The notes below the pieces were generated by a model. It worked only from the letters and a program-made list of their open reading frames with translations, searched no databases and was not told the DNA's origin. Positions 8,690-16,425 of a stretch of DNA of 64,000 nucleotides are shown here, one piece after another. The DNA is from Opitutales bacterium (GTDB taxonomy: Bacteria > Verrucomicrobiota > Verrucomicrobiia > Opitutales > UBA953). The DNA is taken from positions 41,749 to 105,748 of the forward strand of contig JAFXKI010000006.1 of assembly GCA_017531845.1 (NCBI GenBank). Direction: 5' to 3'. Positions within the stretch are counted from its first letter, which is position 1; each line of letters starts with the position of its first letter. The position numbers and the translations under genes were made by a program.

Positions 8690-10072
8690 TTATTTTGCCT
8701 TCCCGCGCAGTTGTTTTCGCAAATCATTCCAATGCGCGAGACGCTCGGCGATAGCGGCTTCGGCGCCGTTGGTTTTCGGGTTGTAGAGTTTCAGCGGCGT
8801 TTCCAAATATGTTTGCCCGGAAATGCCTTCGGGAAACTCGTGGGAATACAAATACGTTTTCCCGTGTCCGAGTGATTTGTTTAATTTCGTGTGTGCGTCG
8901 CGCAAATGTAAGGGTACTTTTTGTCGCGGCAAATCGCGAACCGCCGCTTTAGCGGCAAAAAGCGCTTCCGTTGCCGAATTGCTTTTCGGGCAAGTCGCAA
9001 GAAAAATAACCGTGTGCGCGAGGTTGAGCGCGCATTCGGGAAGCCCCACGAAATCGCAGGCTTGCTGGCAGGCGACGGCGACGCCGATTGCGCGGGAATC
9101 CGCCAAGCCGATGTCTTCGCTTGCCAGAATTACGAGCCGCCGTGCGATAAAGCGCGGGTCTTCGCCGCCTTCGAGCATGACGGCAAGCCAGTAAAGCGCG
9201 GCGTCGGGATCGCAACCGCGCACGGATTTGATAAATGCGGAAATCGTGTCGTAGTGTTCGTCTTCGCCGCGGTCGTAGCGGATTTGGCGTTCCCGCGCGA
9301 AGGCTTCGAGGTCTTTTTCTTCGATGGAGGTTTTCGGCGGGCGCGAGAGAGCCAGCGTTTCCAGCGTGTTTAGCGCGCGGCGCATGTCGCCTTCGCACAT
9401 TTGCGCAACAGAGAGGAGGATTTTTTCGTCGGCGGAAATTTCGAGCAAGCCGAGCCCGCGCTCCTTGTCCGAAAGCGCGCGGGCGAGCGCGGAGACGACG
9501 TGTTTTTCCTCAACCGGCTCCAAGCGAAAAAGGTGAGAACGCGACAGCAGCGGCGGAATGACGTAAAAACCCGGATTGTGCGTCGTGCAACCGATGAGGC
9601 GGACGTTCCCGGCTTCAACATCGGGCAAGAGTAAATCCTGTTGCGCCTTGTTGAAACGGTGAATTTCGTCGATGAGTAGAAGCGTGCGGCGTTGCGGGAA
9701 CGCACGTGCGATTCGCAAAATTTCGCGCAATTCCCCGGTGTTTGAAAGCACGGCGTTGACGTGTTCGCAGCGGCAATGCGTGACGGCGGCAATGGCTTCC
9801 GCAAGCGTGGTTTTTCCGCACCCGGGCGGACCGTAAAAAAGCAGGCTTCCGAAGTTGTCCGTTTCAATGAGGCGGGGCAAAAGTGCACCTTTGCCGAGGA
9901 TTTTTTCATGACCGAGAATTTCGCTCAAGTCACGCGGACGCATGCGCGCGGCGAGCGGACGGCGAAAGCCCGTCTGCGTTTCCGTGTCTCGGGAGCTTGC
10001 CGTAGCGTCCCTGTTTTCGGAGAAATCGCCGGCGTTCCCGCCGAAAAGTGAATCTTCAAAATCTTCTGCCAT
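8690..10072 (-). CDS. rarA: Replication-associated recombination protein A, AAA+ ATPase
   Basis: RarA (MgsA) is a clamp-loader-like ATPase that acts at stalled replication forks. The 460-residue protein has RMRPRDLSEILGHEKIL near residue 43, Walker A GPPGCGKTT at 81-89, Walker B LLIDEIHRFNKAQQD near 131, and the sensor region IGCTTHNPGFYV near 157. The C-terminal tetramerisation and MgsA domain is present (IKSVRGCDPDAALYWLAVML, VACQQACDFVGLPE, KTYLYSHEFPEG). Length and order are standard. It is divergent from serA, with about 130 bases between the two start codons. Confidence 0.96.
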   Translation of the reverse strand: MAEDFEDSLFGGNAGDFSENRDATASSRDTETQTGFRRPLAARMRPRDLSEILGHEKILGKGALLPRLIETDNFGSLLFYGPPGCGKTTLAEAIAAVTHCRCEHVNAVLSNTGELREILRIARAFPQRRTLLLIDEIHRFNKAQQDLLLPDVEAGNVRLIGCTTHNPGFYVIPPLLSRSHLFRLEPVEEKHVVSALARALSDKERGLGLLEISADEKILLSVAQMCEGDMRRALNTLETLALSRPPKTSIEEKDLEAFARERQIRYDRGEDEHYDTISAFIKSVRGCDPDAALYWLAVMLEGGEDPRFIARRLVILASEDIGLADSRAIGVAVACQQACDFVGLPECALNLAHTVIFLATCPKSNSATEALFAAKAAVRDLPRQKVPLHLRDAHTKLNKSLGHGKTYLYSHEFPEGISGQTYLETPLKLYNPKTNGAEAAIAERLAHWNDLRKQLRGKAK

Positions 10073-10204
10073 GAATCGCCCAAAACGCTACGACTTCCCG
10101 CGTTCCCGCGCAAATTGAAAGTTTCCCGCGTAAATTGAAATTTGCCCGGTGGCGCAAACTGTGTTTTTCTAAAAAAACTCGCATTCAGATTTTTGTTTTT
10201 TTTT

Positions 10205-11776
10205 ATGAAAAAAGTTCTTATTCCGACCAAACTCGACAGTGTCGCTTCCAAAATGCTTGCGGCGCAGGGTTATGAAGTGGTTCAAAACTCGGAAACTCCG
10301 CTTCCGGAGCTTGTCGCGACGCATCCGGATACGCAGATCCTCATTGTTCGCAGCGAAAAGGTTACGCCGGAAATTATCGATGCGTTGCCGAAGTTGCGTA
10401 TCGTCGTGCGTGCCGGTGCCGGTTTTGACAACATCGACATCGTTTATGCGCGCAAAAAAAGTATCGACGTCATGAATACTCCGGGTGCAAACGCCAACGG
10501 CGTTGCCGAAGAAGTGGTGGCGATGATTTTGGCGACATTTCGCCACGTCGTTCCCGCAGATGTTTCCACGCGCGCGGGACGTTGGGAAAAAAAGAAATAC
10601 ATGGGGCTCGAACTCACGAAGAAGACCGTCGGAATCGTCGGGCTCGGCAATATCGGGCGCCTTCTCGCGAAGCGGCTTCAGGGATTTGAGCCGACGCTTC
10701 TTGGCTACGACCACTTTCTCGCAAAGCAACGCGCGATCAATATCGGCGTTCGCCCGGTTTCGCTGGAGCAGATTTTTGAAGAGGCCGATGTGATTTCTCT
10801 TCACGTTCCCGGCGGCGCGTCTACACAAAAAATGATTTCGACGGATTTGCTTTCCCGCATGAAAGACGGCGCGCTTTTGGTTAATTGCTCGCGCTACGGC
10901 GTTGTGGACGAGGAAGCGTTGGCGGAGCTGAAGGCTTCCGGCAAAAAAATTCTCTACGCCACGGACGTCCATCCGAAAGACGCTGAAGGCGAAAAGCCCT
11001 CGGCGGGCGTTGCCGATTTGATGCTCCCGCATTTGGGCGCAAATACGAAAGAAGCGAATTTTAACGCGGCAAAGCGTGCCGCGGAAGAAACAATCGCGTA
11101 TTTTGAAAACGGAGACACCTCTTGTGTCGTCAACGCGGAAACGCCGCAGGGCTTGCATCCGATGCAGTTGCGACTGGCGCGCATGCTGGCGACGCTCGCG
11201 CGCCTCGTTAGCGGCAACCGTCCGGTTCGCAAGGCAAATTGCACGTTTTCGGGAAGCCTTCGCGAGTTTCGCAAGTGGTTTACGCCGAAAATCCAGGAAG
11301 GCTTACTTCCGGAATCCGAGAAAAACCTGCCGCCGCCGGCAGCGGAGCTTTCCTTGCGCGAACACGGAATCGATTATAAGGCATGTGAACCGCTCAGCGG
11401 GAACGTCGATGAAGATTCCATTACGCTTGAAATTTTCACCGAAAGCAGCGGTCGCTATCACACCGTTTCCGTGCGCGGGATCGTGGCGGAGGACGTGCCG
11501 ATAATTTCCCGCGTGGACGGATTCCGGAGCCTTTATTTTGACCTGCGCGGACACCTGCTTTTCGTGCGTTATACGGACCGCCCGGGCGTGCTCGCCCGCA
11601 TCGCCAGCGTGCTCGGGGACGCGGAAATTAATATCGAAAACATTTCTGCGCCGATTGACCACGAAGTCGGGGAAACGCTCGCCGTTATTAAAACCAATAA
11701 GCCGGTAACTTCGGCTCAGGTTTCCGCGATAACGACGCTTATCAAGGCGCTCGATGTTTTCGCGGTTACGTTTTAA
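10205..11776 (+). CDS. serA: D-3-phosphoglycerate dehydrogenase
   Basis: It catalyses the first step of serine synthesis, NAD-dependent oxidation of 3-phosphoglycerate. The start MKKVLIPTKLD is chosen because the in-frame upstream extension has no family match; it follows a T9 tract with no Shine-Dalgarno sequence. The 523-residue protein has the NAD-binding motif VGIVGLGNIGRLLAKRL near residue 141, the catalytic Arg in NCSRYGVVDEEAL near 225 and a His in LMLPHLGANT near 277. A middle domain of about 150 residues and a C-terminal ACT domain (YTDRPGVLARIASVLGDAEI, about 455-523) follow, so serine feedback control is likely. The length suits the long SerA form. Confidence 0.93.
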   Translation: MKKVLIPTKLDSVASKMLAAQGYEVVQNSETPLPELVATHPDTQILIVRSEKVTPEIIDALPKLRIVVRAGAGFDNIDIVYARKKSIDVMNTPGANANGVAEEVVAMILATFRHVVPADVSTRAGRWEKKKYMGLELTKKTVGIVGLGNIGRLLAKRLQGFEPTLLGYDHFLAKQRAINIGVRPVSLEQIFEEADVISLHVPGGASTQKMISTDLLSRMKDGALLVNCSRYGVVDEEALAELKASGKKILYATDVHPKDAEGEKPSAGVADLMLPHLGANTKEANFNAAKRAAEETIAYFENGDTSCVVNAETPQGLHPMQLRLARMLATLARLVSGNRPVRKANCTFSGSLREFRKWFTPKIQEGLLPESEKNLPPPAAELSLREHGIDYKACEPLSGNVDEDSITLEIFTESSGRYHTVSVRGIVAEDVPIISRVDGFRSLYFDLRGHLLFVRYTDRPGVLARIASVLGDAEINIENISAPIDHEVGETLAVIKTNKPVTSAQVSAITTLIKALDVFAVTF

Positions 11777-11796
11777 CCCTGCGCTCCCGTAACCGA

Positions 11797-11845
11797 AACG
11801 CGTTCCCGCGCGGCAAAAGCCGATCTTGCGGGAACGCGTTTTTTT
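11797..11845 (+). terminator. Intrinsic terminator of serA, GGGAACG inverted pair
   Basis: AACGCGTTCCCGC at 11797-11809 pairs with GCGGGAACGCGTT at 11828-11840, and a T run follows. Confidence 0.88.
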
Positions 11846-12121
11846 GTATGTCGTCGCGGCTTTTCGCGAAACTTTTTTTTAATTTAAACTGAAATAGTAT
11901 TGCTTAGTTTTCAATCCAAAGCGGAAGATCGGATTCGTATTGTTGATTTTCTTCTCTCTTTCCTGCAAACGAAAACGATTTTTTTTGAAAAAGTCTACTT
12001 TTTAGGTATTGCTTGTTGGCGGTTGGTCATAAACATTTTAATACAAATATTTCGAGTCTTGTGGCTCTTCTAAATACTCCACCAAGAATTGATTCCGGAT
12101 TTTGGACAGGAGATTTGTGTA
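11846..12121 (+). other. AT-rich noncoding gap before the hypothetical gene
   Basis: About 275 bases with no open frame of note and no GGGAACG copy. The only clear signal is AGGAG at 12108-12112, nine bases before the ATG at 12122. That is an ordinary Shine-Dalgarno site, unusual for this window. I saw no convincing promoter. Confidence 0.5.
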
Positions 12122-12922
12122 ATGAAACTCAAAACAAGTAATCGATATTTTTTAGGTGCGGCGGCAATTTTCGGACTAGGACTGCTCGCGGGAACGTTCC
12201 TGTCGCCTGTAAAACGAAACACCGCAAGGGAACATTACGACGAAAGGACGCTTCGGGATCTGTATTATCACGTTTGGGAATCCGGCACCGGAGAACTTCG
12301 CTTTTATGCGAATGTTCTGTGGGGCGATCTCGGACGCCGGGCAACCATTAGGCAACTCGAGTTTTTTATCGCTATGTGGATATACTACGGCTCGAGAGCC
12401 TCGGACGAGCGATTTCAGAAAATTCTCGAAAAGAATGCCGACATCGTTTTCCGCTATATGGAGAATCGGGAACGTCGCGATTGGTTTTTTTCGACCTTTG
12501 ATTTAAGCGAAAAACAAAAAACGCTCATCAACGACGCTTGCGTTCTCGGCGAATCCAGAGAAAAATCACCATTTGAAGAGAACGAAAATTTCCGCGTCCA
12601 AACACGTTCCTCCTACAAAGAAGACGGACTTTCACGATTTAGTTTCAAAAAAAATGTCGTCGAAGAAAACAACAAATTTCGTTCATACGGTGATGATGTT
12701 TCCGAAACGGAAATTGAGTACTCCACATATTACCAATACGAAGCCAAGGGGAAAACGAAATGCCGGGAGGACGGAACTTACGAGCTTCTTTACCTGATCC
12801 CGGAAAATCGCCTTATTGTTTGCCCAATGGACAAGTGCGGATTTTTGCGCGACGAAATTTATATTGTCCCGTTTGCCTGCTTATCCATCGACGGAGACGG
12901 AACTTGGTCATTTGAAAAATAA
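12122..12922 (+). CDS. Hypothetical membrane-anchored or secreted protein
   Basis: I do not recognise this 266-residue protein. It begins MKLKTSNRYFLGAAAIFG and continues with a single hydrophobic segment to about residue 30, so it is an N-terminally anchored or exported protein. The rest is charged and rich in Arg, Glu, Tyr and Phe, with REHYDERTLRDLYYHVWESG near residue 38 and a C-terminal part with ENRLIVCPMDKCGFLRDEIY. The start is supported by AGGAG nine bases upstream, unlike most genes here. The surroundings are AT-rich and the gene stands alone between serA and the peptide transporter, so it may be an accessory gene. Confidence 0.6.
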   Translation: MKLKTSNRYFLGAAAIFGLGLLAGTFLSPVKRNTAREHYDERTLRDLYYHVWESGTGELRFYANVLWGDLGRRATIRQLEFFIAMWIYYGSRASDERFQKILEKNADIVFRYMENRERRDWFFSTFDLSEKQKTLINDACVLGESREKSPFEENENFRVQTRSSYKEDGLSRFSFKKNVVEENNKFRSYGDDVSETEIEYSTYYQYEAKGKTKCREDGTYELLYLIPENRLIVCPMDKCGFLRDEIYIVPFACLSIDGDGTWSFEK

Positions 12923-13276
12923 TTACTCCGCCGAAAAGCTGATGCGTGGGCAGGTTCCATTTTGATCGGGAACGCCTCGTGACGAAAATTTATTTTCTCA
13001 CGCATGCTTTGTGCGTTGAACGCGACACGTAAACGAGGAGTGGAGACATGTCGCGTTTTTTTTCGCGTTAAGACGCAAAGTTTTATCTGTGTTTTTGTGT
13101 CTCCGTGAGAGTTGCTTAAAAGCTTTGCGCTTTAGCGGCTTTGTGCGATTCGTGTTCGTTCGCGGTTCCTTTGTTGGCGCATTGCGCTAAAGTTCCGTTC
13201 GGTTCTTCGTTTTCTTAAAAAAGTTTTGCGGGAACGCGCGGGAAATTTTCTAATGAAGGTTCACGATTTTTAATCC
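12923..13276. repeat. Intergenic region with AAGCCGCAAAG-family repeat
   Basis: From about 13063 to 13180 the region reads CGCGTTAAGACGCAAAG, TGTGTTTTTGTGTCTCCGTG and GCTTTGCGCTTTAGCGGCTT, the degenerate arms of the same repeat family as at 2296 and 3412. Two GGGAACG copies lie outside it (12968, 13230). No gene or RNA is evident. Confidence 0.55.
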
Positions 13277-14947
13277 ATGACCTTGACTGAAAATTCTCCC
13301 GCGCCCAAAAAATCCCGCTTTCCGCGTTCCGTTTTCTTCATCGTCGGAACCGAGGCGGGCGAACGCTTCAGCTTTTACGGAATGCGGAGCATCCTCACGC
13401 TTTACATCATTTACGAATTGATGAAAGACCTTTCCGCAAGCGGTGCCGAAGGTTTGCGCGCAGCGGAAGATTACGCGACGACAATCGGGCACCTTTTTAC
13501 GATGGGCGTGTATTTTATGCCGCTTTTGGGTGCGTGGATTGCGGACAAGTTTTGGGGTCGCTATTGGACAATCGTCGCCATGTCGCTTTTTTACGTGGTC
13601 GGGAACGCGACGCTGGCGCTGACGGTCGGTTCGCAACTCGGGCTGGTGGTCGGGCTTTCCTTGATTGCGTTCGGTTCGGGCGGGATTAAGCCCTGTGTTT
13701 CGTCGTTTATGGGCGAACAGTTTTCGAAGGATCAAAGCAACTTTATCGCTCGCGCGTTCGGAATGTTTTATTGGGCGATAAATTTCGGTTCGTTCTTTGC
13801 GTTTTTGCTGATTCCGGTAATCAAAGATTCCGTCGGCTACGCGTGGGCGTTCGGGATTCCCGGAATCACGATGGGCTTGGCGACGCTGATTTTTGTCGTG
13901 GGAACGGCTAGTTACAAGCGCAACTCCGGCGAATGGATCAACGAGCCGGCGGCGACGATTGCAAAGCGTGTGGCGAGCTCTTCCGTGCTTTACGGCGCGC
14001 TTCCGGCGTGGTTTTTCTGCGCGTTAATTATGCTTGTGAAGCCTCAGATGCTCGGTCCGGTCGGGCAATGGGTGGGCGGAATGAACGCCCTCGGGAAAAC
14101 TTTGTTCGTTGCGGGAACGGGAGCGGCGGCATTTTTCGCGGTGCTTGTGATTTTTGCGATTGCGGCGTTTTTGCCGAAGTTCTTAGGAAATTTGGCGAAA
14201 GAAGCGCATCCGGAGAGCACACTCCCGAAAATGCCGTCGTCGGATAGCGTTCTCGTTGAGAAGGACGTTCCCGCGCCTTCGATGACGCTCGGCGAACGCT
14301 TCCGCGCCATTCGCGGAATCCTGTTGCTCTTTGCCGTGATTCCGGTTTTCTGGGCGTTATTTGACCAAATGGCGACAACCTGGGTGATTCTCGGCGGACA
14401 AATGACGGCGACAAGCCTTTTCGGCTACCCGATTAACACGGAGACGATGCAGAACATCAACCCGATTTTCGTGATGACGCTCATCCCGATTTTGTCGTTT
14501 TTCATTTATCCTGCGCTCAACCGCACGCGCTTTTTTAAAACTACTCCGCTTCGCCGCATGACGGTCGGTATGGTGCTCGCCGCGTTCTCGTTCGTGATTT
14601 GCGGTTGGTTGCAAACGTCCGTCGATGCGTCGATTGCGGCGGGAACGCCGCCGATGTCCGTGTGGTGGATGGCGTTGCCGTATTTTGTGCTGACAATCGG
14701 CGAAGTGCTTTTCTCCGCGACGGGCTTGGAATTTGCGTTCTCGCAGGCTCCGGCGGCGATGCGCAGCACGATTACGAGTTTGTGGAATCTGACGACGACG
14801 GTCGGGAATTTCCTCGTTGTGCTCGTCGTTGCGCTAACCGTGAATTACACGGCTTCGGATCGCTTTTATTTCTTTGCCGCACTGATGCTGGCGGTTGCTG
14901 TTGTCTTCGGGCTTTTTTCCGCCTGCTACAAATATAAAAGCGAATGA
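13277..14947 (+). CDS. POT/PTR2 family proton-coupled peptide transporter
   Basis: This 556-residue membrane protein belongs to the major-facilitator POT family, which imports di- and tripeptides with protons. The family signature GTEAGERFSFYGMRSILTLY lies at about residues 25-44; it holds the ExxER-type motif of helix 1 used in proton coupling. Further marks are GAWIADKFWGRYWTI near 92, FGSGGIKPCVSSFMGEQF near 134 and FYWAINFGSFFAF near 165. About fourteen helices are visible with a long loop near residues 310-330. The late motif PYFVLTIGEVLFSATGLEFA is also typical. It is not in an obvious operon. Amino-acid uptake from peptides fits a host-associated or polymer-degrading organism. Confidence 0.94.
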   Translation: MTLTENSPAPKKSRFPRSVFFIVGTEAGERFSFYGMRSILTLYIIYELMKDLSASGAEGLRAAEDYATTIGHLFTMGVYFMPLLGAWIADKFWGRYWTIVAMSLFYVVGNATLALTVGSQLGLVVGLSLIAFGSGGIKPCVSSFMGEQFSKDQSNFIARAFGMFYWAINFGSFFAFLLIPVIKDSVGYAWAFGIPGITMGLATLIFVVGTASYKRNSGEWINEPAATIAKRVASSSVLYGALPAWFFCALIMLVKPQMLGPVGQWVGGMNALGKTLFVAGTGAAAFFAVLVIFAIAAFLPKFLGNLAKEAHPESTLPKMPSSDSVLVEKDVPAPSMTLGERFRAIRGILLLFAVIPVFWALFDQMATTWVILGGQMTATSLFGYPINTETMQNINPIFVMTLIPILSFFIYPALNRTRFFKTTPLRRMTVGMVLAAFSFVICGWLQTSVDASIAAGTPPMSVWWMALPYFVLTIGEVLFSATGLEFAFSQAPAAMRSTITSLWNLTTTVGNFLVVLVVALTVNYTASDRFYFFAALMLAVAVVFGLFSACYKYKSE

Positions 14948-15022
14948 GGACTTAGAAATGAGAAAAAACGGCCCCCCCCCCATTTCTCATCTTTAATTCT
15001 TAATTCCTTATTTCTAATTTTT
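14948..15022. repeat. Palindromic AATTAGAAATGAG-type repeat with a C10 run
   Basis: After the transporter stop comes GGACTTAGAAATGAGAAA, a run of ten C at 14972-14981, then TTTCTCAT and AATTCTTAATTCCTTATTTC. ATGAGAAA and TTTCTCAT form a stem around the C run. It is a member of the family also seen at 18665 and 30156 and ends nine bases before the aroA start. Confidence 0.6.
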
Positions 15023-15030
15023 TCAAAAAA

Positions 15031-16407
15031 ATGCTTTCGATAAAACCGTTCCGCCATTTTCGTCGGGCAAGCGTAACTCCGCCCGGCTCGAAAAGTATTA
15101 CGAATCGTGCACTGATTCTCGCGGCTTTACGCATGGGAACGACGCATCTTACGGGAACGCTTTTCTCCGAAGACACGTACACGATGATAGCCTGCTTGCG
15201 AAAACTCGGATTTCGCGTCGAAGCGAACGAAGCGGAAAAAACGGTTGAAATCGACGGGCTCGGAGGAGAAATTCCCGCTTCCCGCGCCGAACTTTTCGTT
15301 GCCAACGCGGGAACGGCGGCGCGCTTTCTTACGGCGATGCTCGCACTGAAAAAAGACGGCGAATTTTTCCTCGACGGAAGCGACGCGATGCGCAAACGCC
15401 CGATGTCGGGCTTGCTCGATGCACTCGCTCGGCTCGGTTGCGAATTTGAGTTTCACGGCGAGCGCGGATTTTTCCCGTTTACGATGAAAACACACGGTGT
15501 CTCCGCCGGCGAAATCACGGTCGACGCGCGCGCTTCGAGCCAAATTCTTTCCGCTCTGATGCAAATTGCGCCCGTCGCGGGAACGCAAAACGGCACAGGA
15601 ATTTTTGAGGTTTTTCTGAAAGGGGAAACAGTTTCGCGACCTTTCGTTGAAATGACGGCGCGCATGATTGCACAGTTCGGCGGTGCCGTCGAAGCGCGCG
15701 GGAACGCATTTACCTGCGGCGGCGGTTACGCCCGCGGAGATTTTGATTATGCAGTCGAACCGGATGCGACCGCCGCATCTTATTTCGCGATTTTGCCTTT
15801 CGTTCATCGAAACAGCGAGGTTTGTATTAAGGGATTAGATACAAACGGATTGCAGGGTGACGCTGCTTTCTCCGTTGAACTCGCCGTGCCGCCGCACGAC
15901 TTGCTCTCCGTCACCCTCGAAACGCAGGGCGGCGCTGCTTTTTGCCGCGTTTCCGCCGGGACTTCAACGCGCGGATTCGACATCGATTTCAATGCGATTT
16001 CCGATACGTTTCTGACGCTTGCCGCCGTCGCGCCCTTGCTCGAGGCGGGAACGCCGCTCACGATTCGCGGCATCGCTCACACGCGCAAGCAGGAAACCGA
16101 TCGCGTGGCGGCAATGGCGTGCGAGCTTGCCAAAATCGTCGGGGCGGAAAATGTTTCGCAAACGGAAGATTCTCTCACGGTTTCTCCGGTTCCCCGCAGC
16201 GAATTGCGTTCCCGCGCGGATGCGGCTCCCGGCGGAAAGATTCGAATCGCCACTTACCGCGATCATCGCGTGGCAATGAGTTTCGGGATTCTCGGCACAT
16301 TCGATTTGCGCGGCGACGGTTCTCCGTGGATTGAAATCGAAAATCCCGAATGTTGCGGAAAAACATTTCCGGATTTCTTTGAGGTGCTTGAAAAAATCCG
16401 GGAGTAA
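15031..16407 (+). CDS. aroA: 3-phosphoshikimate 1-carboxyvinyltransferase (EPSP synthase)
   Basis: It joins phosphoenolpyruvate to shikimate 3-phosphate in the pathway to aromatic amino acids. The 458-residue protein has the substrate loop PPGSKSITNRALILAAL near residue 16, LFVANAGTAARFLTAML near 88, and DGSDAMRKRPMSGLLDAL near 114, where the Lys and Arg bind the phosphates. EVFLKGETVSRPFVEMT near 190, KQETDRVAAMACEL near 352 and YRDHRVAMSFGILG near 410 complete the pattern. The Ala in NAGTAARF is the usual residue at the position linked to glyphosate sensitivity, but I cannot assign sensitivity from this. recD2 follows after 18 bases and is probably cotranscribed. Confidence 0.97.
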   Translation: MLSIKPFRHFRRASVTPPGSKSITNRALILAALRMGTTHLTGTLFSEDTYTMIACLRKLGFRVEANEAEKTVEIDGLGGEIPASRAELFVANAGTAARFLTAMLALKKDGEFFLDGSDAMRKRPMSGLLDALARLGCEFEFHGERGFFPFTMKTHGVSAGEITVDARASSQILSALMQIAPVAGTQNGTGIFEVFLKGETVSRPFVEMTARMIAQFGGAVEARGNAFTCGGGYARGDFDYAVEPDATAASYFAILPFVHRNSEVCIKGLDTNGLQGDAAFSVELAVPPHDLLSVTLETQGGAAFCRVSAGTSTRGFDIDFNAISDTFLTLAAVAPLLEAGTPLTIRGIAHTRKQETDRVAAMACELAKIVGAENVSQTEDSLTVSPVPRSELRSRADAAPGGKIRIATYRDHRVAMSFGILGTFDLRGDGSPWIEIENPECCGKTFPDFFEVLEKIRE

Positions 16408-16425
16408 TCATTTTTTAACGACAAA

